This document shows positions 1 to 5,878 of a stretch of DNA of 8,938 nt, piece after piece. A program made the translations under genes and the position numbers. A model generated the notes under the pieces. It was given only the letters and a program-made list of their open reading frames with translations, searched no databases and was not told the origin of the DNA. Source of the stretch: CBDULQ01 sp965368115 (GTDB lineage: Bacteria > Pseudomonadota > Gammaproteobacteria > SZUA-229); assembly GCA_965368115.1 (NCBI GenBank), contig CBDULQ010000160.1, positions 1 to 8,938 of the forward strand, read 5' to 3'. The first letter of the stretch is position 1. Each line of letters starts with the position of its first letter.

Positions 1-28
1 GGCGAATACGTACTTCGATTCCGCTCAT
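1..28 (-). CDS. modC: Molybdate ABC transporter ATPase ModC, first nine codons only
   Basis: Only the 5' end is inside the window: an ATG at 28-26 followed by codons reading MSGIEVRIR, running off the left edge. The ATG overlaps the TGA stop of modB in an ATGA arrangement, which signals translational coupling. The identity as ModC, the cytoplasmic ATPase that powers molybdate import through ModB, is inferred from position after modE, modA and modB. Nine residues cannot confirm it, as no Walker motif is visible. Confidence 0.7.
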
Positions 29-699
29 GACTGATGCCCCCGATTCAGCCGCCCGTTCAACAGATAGAGAATCATCAGCACCACAAAGGAGAACACCAGC
101 ATACCGGCCGCGAGAATATGCGCCTGGTCATATTCCAGGGTTTCCACATGATCGTAGATAGCCACCGACAGCACCTTGGTCTCACCGGGAATATTGCCAC
201 CAATCATCAGCACCACACCAAACTCACCAATGGTATGCGCAAAACACAACACGGCCGCGGTTAGAAAACCACTGCGCGACAGAGGCAGAATCACCGACAC
301 GAAACGATCCCAGGGTGACGCTCTCAAGGTGGCGGCAACTTCCATCGGCCGTTGCCCCAGCGACTCGAATGTATTCTGCAAAGGCTGCACGACGAAAGGC
401 AATGAATAGAGCACCGAAGCGATCACCAGTCCGGCAAAGGTAAAGGGTAAAGTCCCCAGCCCTATGGCCTGGGTGAACTCACCGATCGGACCTTTTGGCC
501 CCAGCATCAGCAACAGATAAAAGCCGAGCACGGTCGGTGGCAACACCAGCGGCAGCGCAACCACGGCGGCCAGCATCTGTTTATACCAGGCCTGACTACG
601 CGCCAGCCACCAGGCGATGGGTGTACCCAGCACCAGTAGAATCAGCGTAGTCAGTGCGGCCAGTTTGAGTGTCAGCCATACCGGTTGCCAGTCAATCAT
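25..699 (-). CDS. modB: Molybdate ABC transporter permease ModB
   Basis: This 224-residue inner-membrane permease forms, as a dimer, the channel through which ModA-delivered molybdate enters the cell, driven by ModC. The sequence shows about five hydrophobic segments (roughly residues 8-33, 42-66, 84-106, 143-166 and 195-215). The cytoplasmic EAA loop that docks on the ATPase is at about 120-140 (EVAATLRASPWDRFVSVILP). The segment HTIGEFGVVLMIGGNIPGET at 155-174 is typical of the ModB/CysT-like permease family, and length is normal for ModB. The ATG at 699 is preceded by GGAG about 12 nt upstream, a slightly long spacing. It lies 42 nt after modA and overlaps modC by 4 nt, consistent with one operon. 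Confidence 0.95.
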   Translation of the reverse strand: MIDWQPVWLTLKLAALTTLILLVLGTPIAWWLARSQAWYKQMLAAVVALPLVLPPTVLGFYLLLMLGPKGPIGEFTQAIGLGTLPFTFAGLVIASVLYSLPFVVQPLQNTFESLGQRPMEVAATLRASPWDRFVSVILPLSRSGFLTAAVLCFAHTIGEFGVVLMIGGNIPGETKVLSVAIYDHVETLEYDQAHILAAGMLVFSFVVLMILYLLNGRLNRGHQS

Positions 700-741
700 G
701 ATAAAAGATGTCTCCGGAACATTCTGTTAAGAGGCGAGGCT

Positions 742-1500
742 TTATTCCAGCCCGTAACCGTAATCAAGAATAACTTTGTGCGCTGTATCGCTGCGCAAAA
801 ATGCCATGAACGCCTGTGCTGCGGGATTCGCTTCACCTTTCTTCAGCAATACGGCAGCCTGGGCAATCGGTGCGTAGTGATCATCCGGTACCACCCATTC
901 CGTACCCTGTTTGTCTTTCCAGGCCCTGACCTGCGAATAGGCCACAAAACCCAGCTGTGCGTTGCCGGTCGCAACAAACTGAAAAGCCTGGGCAATGGAA
1001 TCACCACGTACCAGTTTGGGCGCAACCTGAGGATATACCCCCATGTGTTTGAGCACCTGTTCTGCCGCCAGCCCATAGGGTGCAGTCTTCGGGTTGGCCA
1101 TCGCCAGCCGACTGAATTTTGCAGCCGCCAGATAAGTCTTCGCGTCGTCGAACAGATCAGGTGTCGCACTCCACAACACCAGTTTGCCAAGCGCATACGT
1201 AAAACGCGAACCGGGCACGGCCAGGCCTTCTTTTTCTGCTTTCATCGGGCGCCTGGTATCCGCCGCGAGGAACACTTCAAATGGCGCACCGTTTTCGATC
1301 TGCGAATACAGTTTTCCAGTAGAACCAAAACTGATCACCGCCTCATGACCGGTGGCTTTTTTGAATAGCGGCTGCAGTTCTCGAGCCACATCGGTGAAAT
1401 TAGCCGCCACCGCCACCTTGACCTGATCGGCATACAGCGGTGTTATATTTAACGATATAAACATCGATACGATGACGGATAAAAATCTAAAGCGGTTCAT
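742..1500 (-). CDS. modA: Molybdate-binding periplasmic protein ModA
   Basis: This 252-residue protein captures molybdate (and usually tungstate) in the periplasm and hands it to ModB/ModC. Residues 1-24 form a signal peptide (basic MNRFRF start, hydrophobic core, likely cleavage after PLYA, before DQVKVAVAANF). The mature part shows the oxyanion-binding fold: ANFTDV near 33-38, SFGSTGKL near 57-64, GAPFEVFLAAD near 71-81 and the NPKTAPYG loop. The frame stays open upstream to 1575, but the ATG at 1500 is chosen because GGAGAAG sits just upstream and because it gives a proper signal peptide. It begins 29 nt after the modE stop. It resembles the ModA subtype with an AANFTDVA motif rather than the E. 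coli AAASL type. A related tungstate- or sulfate-type binding protein is less likely given the modE/modB context. Confidence 0.93.
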   Translation of the reverse strand: MNRFRFLSVIVSMFISLNITPLYADQVKVAVAANFTDVARELQPLFKKATGHEAVISFGSTGKLYSQIENGAPFEVFLAADTRRPMKAEKEGLAVPGSRFTYALGKLVLWSATPDLFDDAKTYLAAAKFSRLAMANPKTAPYGLAAEQVLKHMGVYPQVAPKLVRGDSIAQAFQFVATGNAQLGFVAYSQVRAWKDKQGTEWVVPDDHYAPIAQAAVLLKKGEANPAAQAFMAFLRSDTAHKVILDYGYGLE

Positions 1501-1529
1501 ACAACTTCTCCATTCAGCAAAATCATTAA

Positions 1530-2333
1530 TCAGTTCACCCCGAGAATGACGTGTGAGGCCTTGATCAGAGCGCACACTTTTTTTCCGGGTTGAAATTCTT
1601 CGGCGCAGGCACTGTCTTCAGTGATCACCGCCGCCAGTGTCTTACCGCCATCCAGTTCGATAACCGCCTCGCTATTCACCTTACCGTGACGTAACTCGCG
1701 CACTGTGCCGCACAAACGATTGCGAGCGCTGCTCATACAGTGTTGATCTTCCGGAACCAGGATGATGAACGAGGCCTTGATCAGGGCGTATACTTCACTG
1801 CCCAGGGCAAGCCCCAGTTGCTCGACACTCTCGGTGGTGATCACCGCGGTCAGTCGTTCACGATCGTTGATCGCCATACTCACCTCCGAGTTGACCGGCC
1901 CCAGGTTGATCATGTCGACCCGACCCTGGAACTGGTTGCGTGCACTGGTGCGCATACTCAATCTCCTGATGACCTGTTGAAAACGATCCAGGTCTCCCAG
2001 ATTACGGCTCATGCCATCGAGAAAACGCTGGTATTCCTCCTGAATCAGTTTGAAACTGCTGATGACTTCACGCCCCTGTTCGGTCAGCTGTGTACCGCCG
2101 CCATGAGAACCGCCGGCAGACTTGCTGACCAGCGGCGCATCCCACATGTTGTTCATTTCGTCGATGGCATCCCAGGCCGAGCGATAACTGATGGACAACT
2201 CACGCGCCGCCGCCGAAATCGAACCACTGCGATCAATCGCTTCCAGCAATTCGATACGTCGACCGCTGATGTCACCACCGGCACTGCCGGACAGACTCAG
2301 CTGGCCGGTGATAAATCTGGATTGTTCAGTCAC
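1530..2333 (-). CDS. modE: Molybdate-responsive transcriptional regulator ModE
   Basis: This 267-residue cytoplasmic regulator, about the length of E. coli ModE, binds molybdate and then DNA, normally repressing molybdate-uptake genes. The N-terminal winged helix-turn-helix spans about residues 24-90, with the ModE signature SGSIS and SISYRSAWDAIDEMN (about 36-61) and the Gly-rich wing GGSHGGGTQLT. Two tandem Mop/TOBE molybdate-binding domains follow at about 130-193 and 202-265; each starts SARN and ends in ALIKAS. The start codon is GTG at 2333-2331, supported by GGGGAG seven nt upstream. It is the first gene of a modE-modA-modB-modC operon, co-directional rather than divergent as in E. coli. 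A candidate ModE operator lies 20 bp upstream, suggesting autoregulation. Confidence 0.96.
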   Translation of the reverse strand: MTEQSRFITGQLSLSGSAGGDISGRRIELLEAIDRSGSISAAARELSISYRSAWDAIDEMNNMWDAPLVSKSAGGSHGGGTQLTEQGREVISSFKLIQEEYQRFLDGMSRNLGDLDRFQQVIRRLSMRTSARNQFQGRVDMINLGPVNSEVSMAINDRERLTAVITTESVEQLGLALGSEVYALIKASFIILVPEDQHCMSSARNRLCGTVRELRHGKVNSEAVIELDGGKTLAAVITEDSACAEEFQPGKKVCALIKASHVILGVN

Positions 2334-2352
2334 GATCGAGCTCCCCGATTCA

Positions 2353-2377
2353 CGTTATGCAACTTTATTGCATAACG
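2353..2377. promoter_or_regulatory. Candidate ModE operator upstream of modE
   Basis: A perfect 10-bp inverted repeat, CGTTATGCAA and TTGCATAACG, is separated by a 5-bp spacer (CTTTA). The outer CGTTAT...ATAACG arrangement and 25-bp total length agree with ModE sites known in enterobacteria, which end in the same hexamers. It lies 20 bp before the GTG start of modE and just upstream of its ribosome binding site, a good place for repression. No convincing sigma-70 promoter could be fixed around it; an AT-rich stretch at 2378-2455 probably holds it. Binding is inferred. Confidence 0.72.
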
Positions 2378-2551
2378 GTAGGCAATAAAACACACTTTTG
2401 GCTCTGCAATGCGCATGCCATAAGAATTAATTCATAAATTACAATGACTTAAGTTTTTTCAGGGTGTAGGAATCGTCACATTAATCCGTCATCGACCGGA
2501 TATTTTGTTACATGTCGGACAACTTCAGAGTGTCGGAGGAGCGACCAGCAC

Positions 2552-2635
2552 GTCATTCCCGCGTAAGCGGGAACCCGGTGACGATGACGCATATAACCAT
2601 CAATTACCGAGGATAACCGCCTGCGTGGGCATGAC
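2552..2635. repeat. MITE-like intergenic repeat with terminal inverted repeats
   Basis: The two 19-bp ends, GTCATTCCCGCGTAAGCGG (2552-2570) and the reverse complement of CCGCCTGCGTGGGCATGAC (2617-2635), match at 15 of 19 positions, giving an 84-bp element. The left end also forms its own hairpin, TTCCCGC-GTAA-GCGGGAA (2556-2573), with a perfect 7-bp stem. The core GTCATTCCCGCG...GCGGGAA is the widely scattered proteobacterial intergenic repeat whose accidental translations read SFPRKRE or AGMT. The right arm has drifted more, so this looks like an old, immobile copy. No transposase is present. Confidence 0.65.
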
Positions 2636-2752
2636 ATCAATTCGGCTTTTGAATACCCGGAAGAGGTCCCCTTTTCATCCGGCTGAGACAATAACAGCCG
2701 TTCAGACATGCCCGGTATTTTTTAGAATTAAGCCGCAACGCCCCTTGCCCAT

Positions 2753-2772
2753 TGCGCAAACCCGGTTGCGCA
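2753..2772 (-). terminator. Stem-loop directly after the TPR/beta-barrel gene
   Basis: Arms TGCGCAA and TTGCGCA pair perfectly over 7 bp with a 6-nt loop. The structure starts one base after the TGA stop of the TPR gene. It is placed to end the sigma-factor operon or protect its 3' end. No T-run follows on the minus strand, so intrinsic termination is uncertain. Confidence 0.35.
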
Positions 2773-2773
2773 C

Positions 2774-4042
2774 TCAAAACAGACGGTTGTATGCAATACT
2801 GATCAGGGTCTTATCGTAGTCGTAGTTATCGACGCTGGATTCATTGTCCATGTACTGAATGCGTCCGCGCAACTTGCTGTAACGGTCCAGGCGATACTCC
2901 GCATCCAGACGTAAACGCCAGCGATCGTCCTGGCGATCCTGACTCAATGTGGCCGGATAATCACTGGTGCGATAACTCAAATCCGTCACCAGGTCCCAGT
3001 TTGCATTCCAGCGATAGCTGTATTTTCCACCCAGGTTATGACGGGTCGGCGAGTAACTGGCTTCATAGCCCGACAGGATCAAATCTTCCCGGTCATTCAG
3101 TTCCAGTTCGTAATACAGTTGCCAGTTGTAATCCTGCTCATAAAAACGCAGGCTCGCACCCAGTTTCTGACGCCAGCCCTGCAGGTAATCGTACAGGCTG
3201 TTGTCGCTGTTGATATCTTCATAACGGTACTGCAATTGTAAGCGGGTTCCCGAAGCGAGCGTTTGCCGCGCCCGTAATTCCAGCTTGTAAATCGTCTGGA
3301 AATCCTGCTCGGCATAATTGCTTTTACTCATGCTAAGTGAACTACGCGTATCCCAGCCCCAAAGCTGTTGTTCGCGTCGCATGCCGATCACATACAGGTA
3401 TTCGTCGTAGGAATCGGTATCGAAAAAATCGATATTGAAAAAACTGAATTCAGCCAGCCAGCCCTGTTTACGGCGCCCGGACACCAGCACGTCGGCCATT
3501 GCAAAAACATCATAGTACTGATCGGCGACACCCTGTGTCGCTTCTGCAGGTGCTGCAGTGATGTTATCGTCATAGCCGAAACTGGCGCTCAGAAACCCGG
3601 TCCAGGGCCGCTTACCTCGCTGTAACACCGCCAGCTTGTTCTCTGCCATGGCGCGCAGTTTTTCATCGGAACTCGACGTGACGACACGTTGAAAATAATC
3701 ATCCGCCTGTTGAAAATCACCCTGTTTCTGGGCAATCAGACCCAGGTTAAATTCCGCCAGGTCTTTCATGCGCGGTTCGCGGGCCACAATCAAAAAATAA
3801 TGCCGTGCCCCCTCGTACTCGCCGAGCTTGAAATAACTGCTACCCAGGTTGTAGTACAGGGCAACACTGCTCGTACCCTGCTTGCGTGCGGACTCGAAAT
3901 ATCGCGCCGCGGTACTGTAATCGCCGCTACGGAACAGTTCACTACCACGTGCAAAGTCGCTTGCGGCATCCGCCCATACATTCACCGGAATGATCATCCC
4001 GGTTAAAAAGACGGCCAGCCCTATGGCCCGGATCATGTGCAT
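2774..4042 (-). CDS. Secreted TPR protein with predicted outer-membrane beta-barrel, function unknown
   Basis: The 422-residue product begins with a signal peptide (about residues 1-24, cleavage likely after NVWA). About three tetratricopeptide repeats follow at roughly 26-57, 60-93 and 95-126 (for example ALYYNLGSSYFKLGEYEGARHYF). From about 148 to the end the sequence alternates polar and aromatic/hydrophobic residues in strand-like stretches, opens with FGYDDNI and ends in a terminal Phe (IAYNRLF), as outer-membrane barrels do. TPR plus barrel recalls the architecture of Slam-type surface lipoprotein assembly proteins, but no specific family is claimed. The frame extends to a TTG at 4060; the ATG at 4042 is preferred because GAGAG lies 7 nt upstream and it starts the signal peptide (ATG at 4036 is also possible). 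It is the last gene of the sigma-factor cluster, 75 nt after the small secreted gene, with a strong hairpin between them. Confidence 0.85.
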   Translation of the reverse strand: MHMIRAIGLAVFLTGMIIPVNVWADAASDFARGSELFRSGDYSTAARYFESARKQGTSSVALYYNLGSSYFKLGEYEGARHYFLIVAREPRMKDLAEFNLGLIAQKQGDFQQADDYFQRVVTSSSDEKLRAMAENKLAVLQRGKRPWTGFLSASFGYDDNITAAPAEATQGVADQYYDVFAMADVLVSGRRKQGWLAEFSFFNIDFFDTDSYDEYLYVIGMRREQQLWGWDTRSSLSMSKSNYAEQDFQTIYKLELRARQTLASGTRLQLQYRYEDINSDNSLYDYLQGWRQKLGASLRFYEQDYNWQLYYELELNDREDLILSGYEASYSPTRHNLGGKYSYRWNANWDLVTDLSYRTSDYPATLSQDRQDDRWRLRLDAEYRLDRYSKLRGRIQYMDNESSVDNYDYDKTLISIAYNRLF

Positions 4043-4062
4043 ATTCTTTCTCTCAGACAAAC

Positions 4063-4096
4063 GAACAGACCAGATTCGTCCGAACCTGGTCTGTTC
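4063..4096 (-). other. 34-nt near-perfect hairpin between the small secreted gene and the TPR gene
   Basis: Arms GAACAGACCAG (4063-4073) and CTGGTCTGTTC (4086-4096) pair perfectly over 11 bp. After a single A/C mismatch the pairing continues with TTCG/CGAA around a 2-nt centre. On the transcript it lies 21 nt after the small gene's stop and about 20 nt before the TPR start codon, just ahead of its ribosome binding site. Only a weak U-rich stretch (GTTTGTCT) follows. It may attenuate or partly terminate transcription, stabilise the upstream mRNA segment, or bind a regulator as a DNA palindrome. Confidence 0.6.
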
Positions 4097-4117
4097 TGCG
4101 CAAACTTATGCTATTGC

Positions 4118-4468
4118 TTAGTTCGGACCACCCGGTCCATTACCGTTCTGTTGTTGCTGCTGTTGCGATTCGGCATCATCCAGTTGCTGCTGATGTTCCT
4201 GCATCTGTTCCCTATGTTGTTCCATTTCGCGCAATCGCTCCTGTTCCGCTTCTTCTGAAGACTCCGACTCATTCAAGCGCAGCATTTCGCGCTTCTGCTC
4301 ACGCTCACGCACCTGTTCAGGGGTCGGCAGTTCGATATGCTCCATTACGGCACCGGAAGACATCTCATCCATCTCCATAACCCGAATGGTCACGTCATCA
4401 TCAGCAGCTATCGCCAGCATCGGCAAAGCTACGAACCCAAACATCATCACAATCAATAATTTCTTCAT
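4118..4468 (-). CDS. Small secreted Glu/Gln-rich coiled-coil protein, function unknown
   Basis: The 116-residue product has a clear signal peptide (MKKLLIVMMFGFVALPMLAIA, cleavage before ADDD), so it should be periplasmic or exported. The mature part starts with a short acidic segment (DDDVTIRVMEMDEM), followed by HIELPTPEQV. A highly charged Glu/Gln/Arg-rich helix of about 55 residues then fits a coiled coil, and the protein ends with six Gln and a Gly/Asn/Pro tail. The ATG at 4468 is chosen over upstream in-frame codons because GGGGAG lies 6 nt before it and it starts the signal peptide. It begins 22 nt after the anti-sigma gene. I do not recognise a named family. Its place in the cluster suggests a target or partner of the envelope-sensing system. 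Confidence 0.8.
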   Translation of the reverse strand: MKKLLIVMMFGFVALPMLAIAADDDVTIRVMEMDEMSSGAVMEHIELPTPEQVREREQKREMLRLNESESSEEAEQERLREMEQHREQMQEHQQQLDDAESQQQQQQNGNGPGGPN

Positions 4469-4490
4469 ACCATACTCCCCGCTCACACAC

Positions 4491-5156
4491 TCACGCCGAC
4501 TGCATATCTTCAAGCTGATAACGCATCACGCCATCGGCTCCGGCTTTCAATACAACGCGAAATGTTTTCTTGCGATCGCCATAACTCAATTCAGCAACCA
4601 GCTCGCCTTCACCTGAATCAATTGCCATGACCGGCAATGCCAGTACATTAGCTCCTTTTTTCAGGCTGGTTTGCCAGTTCAGTTGATGCTGTCCGGGATA
4701 TCCGGCCAGCTGCATATTGTCAGGTAGCTGAATCGTCAAACTCACCTGATCCAGATCGGATTGAGCATCGAACATCAGGCGTACGGTACGCGTCTCATTG
4801 ACAGCCACCGAAATAATGTCGGCAGGTTGCATCACTGACTGTGGAGCGAGCATGGTTGTCGCCGCCCAGATGGCCACGCTGGCCGCCATGGCTGTGGCAA
4901 AGCCGGCAACAAAACGCCCACGCCCCTGCACTTGATGATGACGACGTACTTCGGCAAATACCCGTTTTTCAAAATCAGCACTCGGCTGGACAACCGGCAA
5001 AGCCTGTAAATCGGTCAGCAATGTTTTCATCTGCCGAACTTTCCGTGCACAGGAAGTGCACTCGACCAGGTGTTGTTGAAAAACAGAATTCATGTGCTGA
5101 TCCAGTTGCCCGTCAAGGTAATTGTCAATGTGTTGTTCGATGTCTTTACAGTTCAT
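4491..5156 (-). CDS. Zinc-finger anti-sigma factor, single membrane span
   Basis: This 221-residue protein probably holds the ECF sigma factor encoded just upstream inactive at the membrane. The N-terminal cytoplasmic part carries the zinc-binding anti-sigma motif H29-x3-C33-x2-C36 (HLVECTSC), with a further Cys at position 3. A basic stretch (RRHHQVQGRGR) precedes one transmembrane helix at about 82-103. The remaining ~115 residues would be periplasmic and look beta-rich (for example VRLMFDAQSDLDQVSLTIQLP); this domain may be the sensor, though its signal is unknown. The ATG at 5156 lies 14 nt after the sigma factor stop, with only a weak AGG as ribosome binding site, so translation is probably coupled. 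Confidence 0.9.
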   Translation of the reverse strand: MNCKDIEQHIDNYLDGQLDQHMNSVFQQHLVECTSCARKVRQMKTLLTDLQALPVVQPSADFEKRVFAEVRRHHQVQGRGRFVAGFATAMAASVAIWAATTMLAPQSVMQPADIISVAVNETRTVRLMFDAQSDLDQVSLTIQLPDNMQLAGYPGQHQLNWQTSLKKGANVLALPVMAIDSGEGELVAELSYGDRKKTFRVVLKAGADGVMRYQLEDMQSA

Positions 5157-5170
5157 ATCAATACGGCCTG

Positions 5171-5746
5171 TTATTCGTTAACACGGACAAACTGTGAATC
5201 AGGTTCCATTTCCTGTAACTTTTCGCGCAGCTTTCCACGCGCGCGACTCAAACGAGATTTTAACGTACCCTGGGTGACACCCAGAATATTTTCGATTTCC
5301 TGCAGGCTATAGCCTTCCACATCATGCAACATAACCGCCATGCGCTGATCTTCATTCAGTTCGTTGAGCGCCTGTTGCAACATGCGACCGCGTATTTCAT
5401 TTTCCATTTCCTGGCTCGGTTGCGCACCGTCATCAGGATGAATTTCGTAAGCGATCTCTTCTTCACCCATCAATTGTAACGGTGAACGCTGCTGGCGACG
5501 TATGCGGTCGATATACTGGTGATACAGAACACGCGCCAGCCAGGGAGCCGGGTTGTCCAGCGCCTCGATTTCAGCCATGCGCGGATAGAGCTTAAGCAGC
5601 AGATCCTGTACCAGATCTTCTGCATCATCGCGCTGACCGGTGAACCGATAGGCCAGCCGGTATAGTTGGGAAAGATGCGGCTGCAGCAGCTGCTCGAATT
5701 GCGCATGCGCATCGGCGCGGCGGCGCCACATATTCAGGATTGCCAT
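5171..5746 (-). CDS. ECF-family RNA polymerase sigma factor (RpoE-like)
   Basis: The 191-residue product is an extracytoplasmic-function sigma factor with only regions 2 and 4. Region 2 spans about residues 17-86 (LYRLAYRFTGQRDDAEDLVQ, then PAPWLARVLYHQYIDRIRR). Region 4 spans about 124-177, with the helix-turn-helix in YSLQEIENILGVTQGTLKSR and the SRARGKLRE end. It should direct RNA polymerase to a small envelope-related regulon when released by the anti-sigma factor encoded 14 nt downstream. The frame is open to a TTG at 5833. None of the possible starts (ATG at 5782, 5746, 5731) has a good ribosome binding site; 5746 is chosen because it gives the usual ECF length and a short N-terminus, and 5731 is nearly as likely. 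Confidence 0.92.
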   Translation of the reverse strand: MAILNMWRRRADAHAQFEQLLQPHLSQLYRLAYRFTGQRDDAEDLVQDLLLKLYPRMAEIEALDNPAPWLARVLYHQYIDRIRRQQRSPLQLMGEEEIAYEIHPDDGAQPSQEMENEIRGRMLQQALNELNEDQRMAVMLHDVEGYSLQEIENILGVTQGTLKSRLSRARGKLREKLQEMEPDSQFVRVNE

Positions 5747-5753
5747 AGTATTA

Positions 5754-5781
5754 ACACGCCCGAAACCGGATTTCGGTTGCA
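5754..5781 (-). promoter_or_regulatory. Possible ECF-type promoter before the sigma factor gene
   Basis: On the minus strand a GCAACC element lies 16 nt before CGTGTT, resembling the AAC (-35) and CGT (-10) core of many ECF-dependent promoters. Autoregulation is common for such genes. The spacer contains a perfect 6-bp inverted repeat, CCGAAA/TTTCGG (5760-5776). If the promoter is real, transcription would begin almost at the chosen ATG, giving a very short or absent leader. Short motifs like these occur by chance. Confidence 0.3.
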
Positions 5782-5845
5782 TTGTATGGCGAGATTGAGA
5801 AAAAAAATTTGATTTATGCCCGGTCAGGGCCAAACAGCTGAAACA

Positions 5846-5867
5846 GACCAGTGCATCGGCACCGGTC
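5846..5867 (-). terminator. Stem-loop after gpmI, possible terminator
   Basis: On the minus strand GACCGGTGC pairs with GCACTGGTC over 9 bp (one G-U pair) around a CGAT tetraloop, starting 11 nt after the gpmI stop. A moderately T-rich stretch (TGTTTCAGCTGTTT) follows, and a run of eight T lies further on at 5807-5800. It probably separates gpmI from the sigma-factor operon, but the T-run is not immediately adjacent. Confidence 0.5.
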
Positions 5868-5878
5868 CGCGCGGCAGC

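Larger units (their letters stand above)
2334..2773. other. Gene-free region between the TPR gene and modE
   Basis: This 440-bp stretch has no open frame that looks like a real gene. From right to left it holds a stem-loop directly after the TPR gene (2753-2772), a weaker hairpin with CGGCTG/CAGCCG arms at 2680-2700, a MITE-like repeat (2552-2635), an AT-rich segment (about 2378-2460) likely to contain the modE promoter, and the candidate ModE operator (2353-2377). Short frames across the repeat translate to SFPRKRE and PAYAGMT, the familiar spurious peptides of this repeat family. Confidence 0.7.

Noticed and set aside
685..1368. 227-residue plus-strand frame opposite modA
   Set aside because: It is the antisense shadow of modA, rich in Arg, His and Cys and without any family resemblance.
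1501..1575. Upstream extension of modA overlapping modE
   Set aside because: It would precede the signal peptide with 25 unrelated residues, while a good ribosome binding site marks the ATG at 1500.
2476..2709. 77-residue frame on the minus strand between the TPR gene and modE
   Set aside because: It crosses the MITE-like repeat, encodes the spurious PAYAGMT peptide, has no ribosome binding site and no recognisable domain.
2505..2819. 104-residue plus-strand frame overlapping the end of the TPR gene
   Set aside because: It contains SFPRKRE, the accidental translation of the same repeat, and runs antisense into a well-supported gene.
4147..4166. CAA/CAG run as a possible repeat-expansion tract
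   Set aside because: It is a short mixed-codon polyGln stretch, not a pure repeat, so slippage-based phase variation is unlikely.
5747..5833. N-terminal extension of the sigma factor to the TTG at 5833
   Set aside because: It translates a T-rich tract and hairpin region, adds residues not usual for ECF factors, and has no ribosome binding site.
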